NCBI RefSeq assembly: GCF_007858285.1
Contig: NZ_VFIL01000018.1
Span: 1-64,000, forward strand
Origin: Pseudomonas brenneri
GTDB taxonomy: Bacteria; Pseudomonadota; Gammaproteobacteria; Pseudomonadales; Pseudomonadaceae
Direction of reading: 5' to 3'
DNA length: 64,000 nt
In this document: one piece after another, positions 18,474 to 26,664 of the stretch
How positions within the stretch are numbered: the stretch's first letter is position 1
Layout of the letters: every line of letters starts with the position of its first letter
The notes under the pieces: model-generated
Database searches by the model: none
The model's input: the letters and a program-made list of their open reading frames with translations, nothing else
What the model was told of the DNA's origin: nothing
Made by a program: the position numbers and the translations under genes

Positions 18474-19709
18474 ATGTCCCAGATCCCAGCCCAGCCCCAT
18501 CACGTCACGATCATCGGCGGCGGCCCCGCCGGGCTGATGGCCGCCGAAGTATTGAGCCAGGCCGGGGTCCGGGTGGACCTGTACGACGGCATGCCATCGG
18601 TGGGTCGCAAGTTCCTGCTGGCAGGTGTTGGCGGCATGAATATCACCCACTCCGAGGCCTACCCGGCATTCCTTGCGCGCTATGCCGAACGCGCACCGGA
18701 CATCGCCCCCTTGTTGCGCCAGTTTGGCGCCGAGGCGTTGTGCGAGTGGATTCATGGCCTGGGGATAAAAACCTTTGTCGGTAGCTCCGGCCGGGTATTC
18801 CCTACCGACATGAAAGCCGCACCGCTGCTGCGGGCCTGGCTCAAGCGCCTGCGCGACCAAGGGGTAGTTATCCACACCCGCCATCGCTGGCTCGGCTGGA
18901 ATGCCGATGGCGGCTTAATTATCCACAGCCCGGATGGCGAGAAAACTGTCCACAGCGATGCCGTGCTACTGGCCCTCGGCGGCGGCAGTTGGTCACGCCT
19001 GGGTTCCGACGGCGCCTGGCTCAAATTGCTGGAAGACCAAGGCGTGCCCTGCGCCCCGCTGCAGCCGAGCAACTGTGGCTTCGAGGTGTCAGCCTGGAGC
19101 GACTTGATGGTGAGCAAATTCGCCGGCGCGCCGCTGAAAAATGTCGCCATTGGTTTGGCAGCTGACAAACCTCGGTTGGGCGAATGCGTGATCACCGCGA
19201 CAGGTATCGAAGGCAGTTTGATCTACGCACTGTCGGCGCCGATCCGTGAAGCAATCAACCGTGATGGCGCGGCCACCGTGCATATCGACCTGCTGCCGGG
19301 CAAGCCGCTGGACAAAGTGCAGGCTGCATTGGCCAAGCCCCGTGGCTCACGCTCGATGAGCAAGCATTTGCACAGTCAGTTGGGGCTGGATGGGGTGAAG
19401 GGGGCGCTGTTGCGCGAGTTGGCGCCTGCCGAACATTTCAGCGACCCGCAGCAATTGGCCGTCGATATCAAGGCTCTGCCGCTGACCCTGGTGAAAACCC
19501 GGCCAATGGACGAAGCCATCAGCACCGCAGGTGGCGTGCCGTTTGAGGCGCTGGATGAGCGCTTGATGCTCAAGCAATTGCCGGGAGTGTTTTGTGCCGG
19601 AGAGATGCTGGACTGGGAAGCGCCGACGGGTGGGTATTTGCTGACGGGGTGTTTTGCCAGTGGGCGGGCTACGGGGCGCGGGGTGTTGGAATGGTTCCAA
19701 CGCCAATAG
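18474..19709 (+). CDS. HI0933/YhiN-family FAD-dependent oxidoreductase
   Basis: A 411-residue flavoprotein. The Rossmann motif VTIIGGGPAGLMAAE (about 11-25) binds FAD. The C-terminal segment GEMLDWEAPTGGYLLTGC (about 376-393) with the following FASG is the signature of the TIGR03862/HI0933 family. Members are NAD(P)/FAD oxidoreductases of unknown natural substrate. The start was placed at ATG 18474, next to a plausible N-terminus. Its 3' end meets the rhlE-like gene convergently across a perfect 15-bp hairpin. Confidence 0.9.
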   Translation: MSQIPAQPHHVTIIGGGPAGLMAAEVLSQAGVRVDLYDGMPSVGRKFLLAGVGGMNITHSEAYPAFLARYAERAPDIAPLLRQFGAEALCEWIHGLGIKTFVGSSGRVFPTDMKAAPLLRAWLKRLRDQGVVIHTRHRWLGWNADGGLIIHSPDGEKTVHSDAVLLALGGGSWSRLGSDGAWLKLLEDQGVPCAPLQPSNCGFEVSAWSDLMVSKFAGAPLKNVAIGLAADKPRLGECVITATGIEGSLIYALSAPIREAINRDGAATVHIDLLPGKPLDKVQAALAKPRGSRSMSKHLHSQLGLDGVKGALLRELAPAEHFSDPQQLAVDIKALPLTLVKTRPMDEAISTAGGVPFEALDERLMLKQLPGVFCAGEMLDWEAPTGGYLLTGCFASGRATGRGVLEWFQRQ

Positions 19710-19720
19710 TTGCGGCGAAC

Positions 19721-19760
19721 TCAGGGCCTCATCGCAGGCAAGCCAGCGATGAGGCCCTGA
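19721..19760. terminator. Hairpin between convergent flavoprotein and rhlE genes
   Basis: TCAGGGCCTCATCGC (19721-19735) and GCGATGAGGCCCTGA (19746-19760) form a perfect 15-bp stem with a 10-base loop that includes a partial REP sequence. It lies between convergent genes and probably serves as a bidirectional terminator. Confidence 0.65.
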
Positions 19761-19775
19761 CAGGCAGCAAAGAAA

Positions 19776-21107
19776 TTACTTCTTCTTACGCGGCCCGGTA
19801 TTAAAGACCGGCACCTTGCGCACCGGCTTGATCGACGGCTCTGCCGCAACTTCCCCGCTTTCTACCCACTTGCCCAAGTTGCGCTTGCCGCCACCACCCG
19901 AGGTCTTGGGCTTCTTCGGTTTTTTCGGCTTTTTCACCACCTGCCCACTGGCATCGGTGTCCGGCACCCGGTGCTCCGGCTCGAAGTCCTGTTCCATTTT
20001 GCGGGTCAGGGTCTGGCGGGTCAGCATCTCGATGGCCGAGAGCATGTTCACCTCATCGGCACATACCAGGGAAATCGCCTCGCCCGTGTTGCCCGCGCGG
20101 CCAGTACGGCCGATACGGTGGATGTAATCCTCGGCAACAATCGGCAGGTCAAAGTTGACCACCATCGGCAAATCTTCAATATCCAGACCGCGGGCCGCCA
20201 CATCAGTGGCCACCAGGATCTGCACATCGCTGGCCTTGAAGCGGTCCAGGGCACGTTGGCGCGTGGCTTGTGGCTTGTCGCCGTGGATGCCGTCGGCATT
20301 GATCCCCAGGCCTTGTAGCTTATCTACCAGCGCATCCACGCCATTGCGGGTCTTGGCGAACACCAGCATCTGCTTCCACTTGCCCTTGCGCATCAGGTGC
20401 ACAAACAGCTCGGCCTTGCGCTTCTTGTCCACCGGCACCACCCACTGCTTGACGGTGTTGGCGGCAACGTTGCGCGGGCTGACTTCGATGCTCAAAGGGT
20501 CATTGAGCATCTGCCCGGCCAGCAGGCGGATATCGTCGGAGAAGGTCGCGGAAAACAGCAGGGTCTGGCGCTTTTTCGGCAACATGCGGTAAATGTTCGC
20601 CAGCTCTTCCGAGAAGCCCAGGTCCAGCATGCGGTCGGCTTCATCCAGCACCAGGGTTTGCAACTGATTGAGTTTCAGCGCGTTCTGGCGAAACAGGTCG
20701 ATCAGGCGGCCAGGCGTGGCCACCAGAATGTCGACGCCCTTGCGCAGCTTCATCATCTGCGGGTTGATGCTGACGCCGCCATACACCGCGTAGGTGGTCA
20801 GCGGCAGGTGTTCGGCGTATTGGGCGACGCTGGCGTGAACCTGCTCGGCCAACTCGCGGGTTGGGCACAGGATCAGCGCGCGCACCGAGTTGGCGGTGAC
20901 TTTCGGCCCTTCCATCGTCAGCAGTTGCAGGAGCGGCACCGCGAAACCTGCGGTCTTGCCGGTACCGGTCTGGGCCGCAGCCATCAGGTCGCGACCGGCC
21001 AGCACCGCCGGAATGGCTTGCGCCTGCACCGGCGTCGGGGTCTGGTAGCCAAGCGTCTCAAGGGCGCGCAGCAAGGGTTCGATCAGGCCAAGGGAGGCGA
21101 AAGTCAT
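19776..21107 (-). CDS. rhlE: DEAD-box ATP-dependent RNA helicase, RhlE-like
   Basis: A 443-residue RNA helicase. The Q motif (GYQTPTPVQ), Walker A AAQTGTGKT, DEAD (LVLDEADRMLDLGF), SAT and the arginine-finger HRIGRTGR are all present in order over about residues 1-370. The tail is lysine- and proline-rich (VVKKPKKPKKPK) then glycine-rich, which probably contacts RNA. Such proteins unwind short duplexes in ribosome assembly and cold adaptation. Among Pseudomonas DEAD proteins the family fit is RhlE, but several paralogues exist, so the symbol is tentative. Confidence 0.9.
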   Translation of the reverse strand: MTFASLGLIEPLLRALETLGYQTPTPVQAQAIPAVLAGRDLMAAAQTGTGKTAGFAVPLLQLLTMEGPKVTANSVRALILCPTRELAEQVHASVAQYAEHLPLTTYAVYGGVSINPQMMKLRKGVDILVATPGRLIDLFRQNALKLNQLQTLVLDEADRMLDLGFSEELANIYRMLPKKRQTLLFSATFSDDIRLLAGQMLNDPLSIEVSPRNVAANTVKQWVVPVDKKRKAELFVHLMRKGKWKQMLVFAKTRNGVDALVDKLQGLGINADGIHGDKPQATRQRALDRFKASDVQILVATDVAARGLDIEDLPMVVNFDLPIVAEDYIHRIGRTGRAGNTGEAISLVCADEVNMLSAIEMLTRQTLTRKMEQDFEPEHRVPDTDASGQVVKKPKKPKKPKTSGGGGKRNLGKWVESGEVAAEPSIKPVRKVPVFNTGPRKKK

Positions 21108-21155
21108 GTGTTTACCGTAGGAAAAATTCAGCGCAAGGTCGCAATGCGCGGCAGT

Positions 21156-22052
21156 TTACCTTATTTCCGGCTTCGGCTTGCGCCACTGGGGCAGGCTGAT
21201 CAGCAACACCGCACTGATGATCACCAGCATCGCCAGGGCTTCTTCCAGGCCGATGGTCTCGCCCACGAACACAATGCCCAGCAACACCGCCACCGCCGGG
21301 TTGACGTAGGCGTAGCTGGTGGCCGCTGCCGGACGCACATGCTTGAGCAGGTACATATAAGCGTTGAAGGCGATGATCGAGCCAAAGACGGTCAGGTAAG
21401 CCAGGGCCAGCCAACCTTCCACTGGCGGCATCGCTTCCAGGTGCTCGCCCTTGAGTACGCTGCCGATCAACAGCACCACACCGGCGATCAGCATTTCAGC
21501 GGCGCTGGCCATGGCGCCCTGAGGCAACGGCAAATGCCGGCTCCAGACCGAACCGAAAGCCCAGGAGGCTGCGGCGAACAACAGCAACCCTGCACCCAAC
21601 GGGCTCGATTGCAGGTTGGAGCCCATATTGAGCATGGCGATGCCGATCATTCCCAGAATCACCCCGGCCCATTCCAGACGGGTATTACGCGCGCCCCAGA
21701 AATAACCACAGAGCAAGGTAAACAGCGGCACCGTCGCCACGGCCAGCGCGGCGACACCGGAGGTCACGCCCGTGTGTTCAGCCACACTCACCGCGCCATT
21801 GCCGAACGTCAGCAACAAGATGCCGATCATGCCGGCAGCTTTCCACTGTGCCCAGGTCGGCGCTGGCACACCGCGCCAGCGCAAGTAGCCATACATCAGA
21901 ACGCCCGCCGTACAAAAACGAATCCCCGCCAGCATCAGCGGTGGCCAGTACTCCACGCCAATGCGGATCACCAGGTAGGTGGAACCCCAAATGACATACA
22001 GCGCAAAAAAAGCGGCGATCAACGGTAAGGGAAAACGACGTGGGCCAGGCAT
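21156..22052 (-). CDS. EamA/DMT-family drug/metabolite exporter, YedA-like
   Basis: A 298-residue membrane protein with about ten helices. The N-terminus FFALYVIWGSTYLVIRIGVE (19 residues of a first helix) and the repeated EamA layout (second half from about 155) match YedA/RhaT-type exporters, and KHVRPAAATSYAYVNPAVAV is a characteristic EamA segment. The frame is open to a TTG at 22070 but an ATG at 22050-22052 follows CAGAG and was chosen. It diverges from an Lrp-type regulator with about 160 bases between, so that regulator may control it; amino-acid export is a reasonable guess. Confidence 0.87.
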   Translation of the reverse strand: MPGPRRFPLPLIAAFFALYVIWGSTYLVIRIGVEYWPPLMLAGIRFCTAGVLMYGYLRWRGVPAPTWAQWKAAGMIGILLLTFGNGAVSVAEHTGVTSGVAALAVATVPLFTLLCGYFWGARNTRLEWAGVILGMIGIAMLNMGSNLQSSPLGAGLLLFAAASWAFGSVWSRHLPLPQGAMASAAEMLIAGVVLLIGSVLKGEHLEAMPPVEGWLALAYLTVFGSIIAFNAYMYLLKHVRPAAATSYAYVNPAVAVLLGIVFVGETIGLEEALAMLVIISAVLLISLPQWRKPKPEIR

Positions 22053-22213
22053 AGGGTGGCTCTGAGGCAAGACAGGGGATAGCTATTCTAGAAATCCGCG
22101 CCAGTAAACATAAGTTACAAAACCTGTTTAAAGTGCCCATACACTTTTCAATTCATGGTTATCAGGGCTATAAGCCTTGTATTCGAAAGCCTCCCATTAC
22201 CAGAGCCTTATTC

Positions 22214-22672
22214 ATGGACAAATACGACCGCATGCTCCTCAGCGCCCTGCTCGAAGATGGTCGCGCCACCTACGCGCAACTGGCCCGCACGGTAAACCTC
22301 TCCGCCCCCGCCGTAGCCGAGCGCGTGGCCAAGCTGGAAGCCAGTGGCGTAATCACCGGTTACCAGGCCAAGGTTGACCTGTCCAAGATCGGCTTGCCGA
22401 TCCAGTGCACGATCGAACTGCGCTTGACCAACAACGGTAGCCAGAAGGTGTACGACGCACTGGCAGAAATCCCCGAGTTGACCGAGTGCCACCGGGTCAC
22501 CGGCGACCCCTGCGTGATCATGCAGGCGGCGGTGGGCTCGATGCCGGAATTGGAAAACCTGATCAATCGAGTGGCGAAGTTCGGGTTCAGCAAGACCTCG
22601 ATCATCTTGTCGAGCGCCATAGAGCGGCGGGTGCCGTTGGGGCATTTGGAAGGGAAGAATGGCGGTGGCTGA
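22214..22672 (+). CDS. Lrp/AsnC-family transcriptional regulator
   Basis: A 152-residue regulator. The N-terminal winged helix-turn-helix has YDRMLLSALLEDGRATYAQL and the recognition part NLSAPAVAERVAKLEASGVI; the C-terminal half is the ligand-binding RAM domain, which senses amino acids and makes octamers. The start was set at ATG 22214. The gene diverges from the YedA-like exporter, so it probably regulates it, as is common for Lrp members. An amino-acid effector is inferred only. Confidence 0.9.
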   Translation: MDKYDRMLLSALLEDGRATYAQLARTVNLSAPAVAERVAKLEASGVITGYQAKVDLSKIGLPIQCTIELRLTNNGSQKVYDALAEIPELTECHRVTGDPCVIMQAAVGSMPELENLINRVAKFGFSKTSIILSSAIERRVPLGHLEGKNGGG

Positions 22673-22702
22673 ACGGGCAAGCCAGCGGTAGCGCCAGTTG
22701 CC

Positions 22703-22960
22703 TCACTGCCGACATTGAACAATCAAGTCGACAACTTGCTGGATAGTGGTGATGTGATTCCAATCATCCTGAGTCGCCTGCAAGTTGAATTGCCATTTGA
22801 TCTGCATGACAAAACAGGTCAGATCTTCATCAATAATCTTAAAGTCGTGGATGAAGTCCGTTTGTTCCGTCACCTGGTTTCGGTCGATAAAGCCAATGAT
22901 ATCGACGAAAAGCCGGATTACTTTTTCACTGATTTCGGCTCTGGTCAGGTTACTTTCCAT
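22703..22960 (-). CDS. Acyl-carrier-protein-like protein lacking the carrier serine (DUF1493-like)
   Basis: An 85-residue protein that follows the ACP pattern: ISEKVIRLFVDIIGF helix 1, TDFIHDF, helix 2, then HITTIQQVVDLIV at the end, which lines up with the ITTVQDAVDYI tail of ACP. At the position of the phosphopantetheine serine (DSL in ACP) it has IDEDL, so no 4'-phosphopantetheine can be attached. This resembles the DUF1493 family. Start ATG 22958-22960 follows GAGGC; an 11-base overlap with the upstream gene shows coupling. The pair is AT-richer than its neighbours and looks acquired. Function unknown. Confidence 0.62.
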   Translation of the reverse strand: MESNLTRAEISEKVIRLFVDIIGFIDRNQVTEQTDFIHDFKIIDEDLTCFVMQIKWQFNLQATQDDWNHITTIQQVVDLIVQCRQ

Positions 22961-23516
22961 TTTTTGCCTCATAGGCACACTTACCAATACTGATTAGATC
23001 AAAAACAGCCAAACCCGCAGCAACAAAGGGAATGCCTCGCCCGATAATGCCAAACACCCGGACGGTACCAAAAGTCGCTTTCGCCATGCCGGCCAATGTC
23101 GGCTGCCTGATCAGTGTACGAGGGAAAAAGCGCATGCCAATGAGGCTAGCCAGGTTTGTCGTTTTGCTGGAGCCAACGTGGACCCAAGTCCCCACTGCAA
23201 TTTTGCTGATAGGTATGCCCGCCGCCCCCGTGAGGACCGTTGCCAGCGTCAAGCCGTAGTGTTGCTGTGTACATTTCCAGAGTTCGTCAACAGTAGTGTT
23301 CGGCACCGCAGAGTCGGCATGAATGGGCTTGAGTAACTTGTAATTGGCACCATGCGTCCAGCCTGGTGTATTAGGTAAAACCATGACTGCCGGATAGCTT
23401 GCCATCGTATTTCCCAGGTGAAACGTCATGCTGGAAGTTGAGCCGAAATCAATGCCATTTTGTTCGAGTTCGGACTGGATTCGAATGATTGCCGAATGAA
23501 GATCGCTTTCCTGCAT
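22950..23516 (-). CDS. Hypothetical protein with hydrophobic glycine-rich C-terminal half
   Basis: A 188-residue protein I cannot assign. The first 85 residues are soluble; two hydrophobic stretches follow, LTLATVLTGAAGIPISKIAV (about 89-108) and FGIIGRGIPFVAAGLAVFDL (about 155-174), separated by a basic segment. The last stretch (GRGIPFVAAGLAVFDLISIG) resembles membrane-spanning ends seen in phage- or toxin-associated membrane proteins. It overlaps the ACP-like gene by 11 bases, so the two make one operon. Base composition is lower in GC than the neighbours, suggesting transfer. A role as membrane effector or its partner is speculation. Confidence 0.6.
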   Translation of the reverse strand: MQESDLHSAIIRIQSELEQNGIDFGSTSSMTFHLGNTMASYPAVMVLPNTPGWTHGANYKLLKPIHADSAVPNTTVDELWKCTQQHYGLTLATVLTGAAGIPISKIAVGTWVHVGSSKTTNLASLIGMRFFPRTLIRQPTLAGMAKATFGTVRVFGIIGRGIPFVAAGLAVFDLISIGKCAYEAKNGK

Positions 23517-23687
23517 GACGTAGTCCCTGTACGTAAATGACAGGCAAGATGTTAGGCCGCAACAAAGGACGATAGGCGGGAGAAGGGAAAATCCAGAAAG
23601 GCCCGACAGGACTGTAGGGCTAAACCTACTGACAATTCAGAAAGCCGGTAAACGCCCCGACAAAGCGCCGATAACCACCACAAAACC

Positions 23688-23781
23688 AATGTGGGAGCGG
23701 GCTTGCTCGCGAATGCAGTGGATCAGTCAACCTATGTATTGGCTGATCCACTGCATTCGCGAGCAAGCCCGCTCCCACATT
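23688..23781. repeat. REPIN with perfect 39-bp arms (GTGGGAGCGGGCTTGCTCGCGA type)
   Basis: The two arms AATGTGGGAGCGGGCTTGCT... (23688-23726) and its exact complement (23743-23781) are identical over 39 bases with a 16-base loop. Such perfect symmetry implies a recently inserted or maintained REPIN. It lies between the ACP-like pair and the exonuclease gene. Confidence 0.92.
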
Positions 23782-23809
23782 TTGATCTTTGCTGCTCGGA
23801 AGGTTGAGA

Positions 23810-24421
23810 TCAGAACCCGCGATGTTTCTTCAGATGATCATTGATCTTTGCCGCCGGCACTTTCTGCAAGCTGCACAGCAGGTCATGGGACAAGTCGCGC
23901 AAGCCGTGGGCACGGCGCAGTTCCTGGGCCAGGTGGGCGGTCAGGTTAGCCGCCATTTCCGCGTCGGCCATGGCCCGGTGAGCCTTGCCGGTGTGGGGCA
24001 GTTGGGCAAATGAGGTCAGGGTGCCGAGTTTGTGATTGGGCGCGGCGGGCATCAGCCGGCGCGCCAACAGTAGCGAGCAGGCGAATTTTTGCAGACGGGT
24101 GCGGCGGATCAAACCGAGTTCGAAGTCCCAGAACTTCTGGTCGAACGCAGCGTTGTGCGCCAGCAGTGGCGTGGTGCCGACAAACTCATTGACCTCGTTC
24201 ATTACCTTCTCGGCCGGCGGCGCACTGCGCAGCATGGCGTTGCTGATACCGGTCAGTTGTTCGATAAACCCCGGCACGCGCACGCCAGCGTTCATCAGGC
24301 TCTGGTAGCGGTCCACGATCTGACCCCGCTCCAGGATGACCACGGCGATTTCCGTGGCCCGGCAACTGCTGCTCGGCGAGATGCCGGTGGTTTCAAAGTC
24401 GATGACCGCTATCCGTTCCAA
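23810..24421 (-). CDS. DEDDh 3'-5' exonuclease, DNA polymerase III epsilon-like
   Basis: A 203-residue nuclease. Motif I DFETTG gives Asp8 and Glu10, motif II HNAAFDQKFW gives the Asp, and motif III HRAMADAE gives the His-Asp pair, the full set of the DEDDh fold. It lacks the C-terminal part of DnaQ and probably serves in repair or RNA trimming. The only suitable start is TTG at 24419-24421, giving MERIAVIDFETTG; the SD is weak (GATGAGG 11 bases upstream). It is followed by a NYN-domain gene on the same strand with 25 bases between. Confidence 0.87.
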   Translation of the reverse strand: MERIAVIDFETTGISPSSSCRATEIAVVILERGQIVDRYQSLMNAGVRVPGFIEQLTGISNAMLRSAPPAEKVMNEVNEFVGTTPLLAHNAAFDQKFWDFELGLIRRTRLQKFACSLLLARRLMPAAPNHKLGTLTSFAQLPHTGKAHRAMADAEMAANLTAHLAQELRRAHGLRDLSHDLLCSLQKVPAAKINDHLKKHRGF

Positions 24422-24446
24422 ACCTGTTCCAACCTCATCAGAAAAT

Positions 24447-24923
24447 CTATTTGAGCAACAACGCGCCTTCGATAGGCACGTAGCGGCTGGCCGCGCGGAT
24501 CAACGAGTTGGCCGTCAGCCCCGGCACACCGTAGGCCACGGCTTCGACGCCATGTTTATGGATGATGCGGTCGAGCAACATGTCGAAATCGCCATCACCC
24601 GAGGCCAGCACTACTTCGTCGACATGGGCGGCCGCGTCCATGATGTCGATGGTGATGCCCACGTCCCAGTCGCCCTTGGCCGAGCCGTCACTGCGCTGGA
24701 TGTAGGGCTTGAGTTTCACGGTAAAGCCCAGGTTGCGCAGGATCTGCTGGAATTGCTGCTGCTTGCTGTCGCCACGGTCGATGGCATAGGCATACGCCTC
24801 GACGATCTGCCCGCGCTGGCTGATATCAGCCCACAGGGCGGCGTAGTTGAAGTGGCAGCCATAGGCCTGGCGCACGGTGTAGTAGAGGTTCTGGACATCG
24901 GCGAACACTGCAATTTTTTTCAC
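24447..24923 (-). CDS. NYN-domain (LabA/DUF88) protein, PIN-like nuclease fold
   Basis: A 158-residue protein of the NYN superfamily. The acidic pocket is formed by ADVQNLY (8-14), WDVGITIDIMDAA and LASGDGDFDMLLDR, with four conserved Asp residues expected to bind metal. Members of this group are thought to cleave RNA; the exact substrate is unknown. The start is GTG at 24921-24923, eight bases after GAGGG. It precedes the exonuclease gene on the same strand, and both could act in RNA turnover. Confidence 0.88.
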   Translation of the reverse strand: MKKIAVFADVQNLYYTVRQAYGCHFNYAALWADISQRGQIVEAYAYAIDRGDSKQQQFQQILRNLGFTVKLKPYIQRSDGSAKGDWDVGITIDIMDAAAHVDEVVLASGDGDFDMLLDRIIHKHGVEAVAYGVPGLTANSLIRAASRYVPIEGALLLK

Positions 24924-25043
24924 CGCACACCCTCATGGCACTGGCAGGCGTGATGGCCCGCAAAGGTCGCCAGTATGCCAGCCAAGGGGAGCTTTCCGAG
25001 AAAAATCAGACCGGGGCGGCAACGCGCCCCGGATTTGTGTGTT

Positions 25044-25760
25044 TCAGACGAAGGAATCGTCGTCGCCAAAGAAGGAAGAATCGCTGTCGGCAAAGCTGTC
25101 GTTATCGTTGGCATAACTGTCATTGCCGGCGAAACGTTGCTCGTCATTGCCCCAGTCGCTGTTGTCACTGGCCGGCGCCGGCTCTTCGCGCACGATCTCT
25201 TCCACCACCTGCGGCTGTTGGTTATGGCTGAACAGGCTGCTGATGCCCTGGGCCAGCATCACGCCACCGGCCACGCCGGCTGCGGTTTTCAGGGCGCCGC
25301 CGAGAAAGCTGCTGCCGGCGGGTGCAGCCTGTTGGGGTTGCTGAACATTCTGTTGCGGCGCAGGCGCGCTGTTGAAGCCCGGCCGGCTCGGCTCACGCCA
25401 ACCACCGTTCGATGACGACGGTGTGCTGGGCGCCGGTTGCGAGTCGCGAGGGCTGCCACCAAAGATACTCGACAGGAACCCACCGCCGCTCGCGGCCGGC
25501 GGCGCGGCCTTGGCCCGTTGCAGCTCATCCTGCAATTGCTGGATCTGTTGCGCCTGCTGCTTGTTCTGCGCATCCAGGCTCTTGATCGCGGCTTCCTGCA
25601 CCAGGATCGCCTGGGTCATGAAATACCCGGCGGCCGGTTGGCGAGTGATGTGCTCCTTGATCCGCGTTTCTGCCTGGGCGTCGCGGGGGGCTGAGTCCGT
25701 TTCGGCTTGCTGCAACCGTGAAAACAGTCCATCGATCAGGGTTTGCTCTTCGCTGTTCAT
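25044..25760 (-). CDS. DUF2076 domain protein
   Basis: A 238-residue protein. The start MNSEEQTLIDGLFSRLQQAE and the helical N-terminal third (about 1-85, with a Gln-rich coiled stretch AQNKQQAQQIQQLQDEL) match DUF2076. The middle is Pro/Ser/Ala/Gly-rich and disordered (about 85-165), with a GGSPRDSQPAPSTPSS type run. The tail is acidic and Ser/Asp-rich, ending SFFGDDDSFV. The start ATG 25758-25760 follows GAGGT. DUF2076 proteins are periplasmic ligand-binding candidates; no signal peptide is visible here, so location is uncertain. Confidence 0.85.
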   Translation of the reverse strand: MNSEEQTLIDGLFSRLQQAETDSAPRDAQAETRIKEHITRQPAAGYFMTQAILVQEAAIKSLDAQNKQQAQQIQQLQDELQRAKAAPPAASGGGFLSSIFGGSPRDSQPAPSTPSSSNGGWREPSRPGFNSAPAPQQNVQQPQQAAPAGSSFLGGALKTAAGVAGGVMLAQGISSLFSHNQQPQVVEEIVREEPAPASDNSDWGNDEQRFAGNDSYANDNDSFADSDSSFFGDDDSFV

Positions 25761-25920
25761 GGCGACCTCGTTAGATTGCCGGTAAAAATCTGCGTCCCGC
25801 CCGCAATGGGCAAGGTACGCCACCAGTAATGGGGCTGGCCTGTGGCGTTTCAATGATCTTTACCCAAGGTTTACGTTTGTCGGTGATCAGTTAAAGTGTC
25901 TGCTGCTTTTTTGGCCTGTG

Positions 25921-26592
25921 ATGACTTTGATGAATCCGTTGACCGTTCTGCGCGACTCTTTCTACTTCTTCCAGCGCAACCTGGGCGCCATCGTGCAGTT
26001 GTGCCTACCCTTGGTGATCCTCGAAGCCGTGCTGCAACAAGTGCTCGATCGCACCCTGGGCCCGGAGGCGTTTACCGGCTACAGCATGATCGTCGGGCTG
26101 CTGGTGTATCCGCTGTACACCGCCGCGTTGATCCTGTTTCTCGATGCCCGCAGCCGTGGCGAGTCGCCGCGCACCGCCGACGTGCTGGCCATGGCGCTGA
26201 CCCTGTGGCCACGCTATGCGCTGCTGACCGCCATGAGCACCCTGTTGATCCTGCTGGGGCTGTCGTTGTACTTCCTGCCGGGGCTGTGGCTGATGGTCAC
26301 TCTGGCGTTTGCCGAGTACCTGTTGGTGCTGCGCGGCATGCCGGCGCTGGCGGCGATGAAGGAAAGTTTCCGACTGACCCGTGGGCATTTCCTGCGCATC
26401 CTGATCTGCCTGTTGTGCGTGATGACCCCGCTGTGGCTGCTCAAGGGCGCGAGCGTCGCGGCCTGGCCCGACCCGCAGAACCCACTGCTGGCGGTGCTGA
26501 TCGACAGCGCCCACAGCTTCTTGCAATTGTTTACCAGCGTGGTGCTGTTCCGCCTGTTCATGCTGATCGCCGGTGATGCAGACGCCCGCTAA
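25921..26592 (+). CDS. YciC-family integral membrane protein
   Basis: A 223-residue protein with about six hydrophobic segments. The opening NPLTVLRDSFYFFQRNLGAI is the YciC-family signature, followed by LVILEAVLQQVLD. It is an inner-membrane protein of unknown function. The frame is open from a GTG at 25918; ATG 25921 or ATG 25930 are both possible starts and ATG 25921 is used here. It diverges from the DUF2076 gene and is upstream of an EEP protein, but no operon is evident. Confidence 0.82.
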   Translation: MTLMNPLTVLRDSFYFFQRNLGAIVQLCLPLVILEAVLQQVLDRTLGPEAFTGYSMIVGLLVYPLYTAALILFLDARSRGESPRTADVLAMALTLWPRYALLTAMSTLLILLGLSLYFLPGLWLMVTLAFAEYLLVLRGMPALAAMKESFRLTRGHFLRILICLLCVMTPLWLLKGASVAAWPDPQNPLLAVLIDSAHSFLQLFTSVVLFRLFMLIAGDADAR

Positions 26593-26664
26593 CGTGGCCC
26601 TTGGGCTCTCGGCCGCCGGTCGGGTATGCTCCGTGCCTGTCCTGCAGCGCCATAAGGCGAGCCG

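Noticed and set aside
23688..23781. CRISPR-like repeats
   Set aside because: Only two arms in inverted orientation with no spacer array; they are REPINs.
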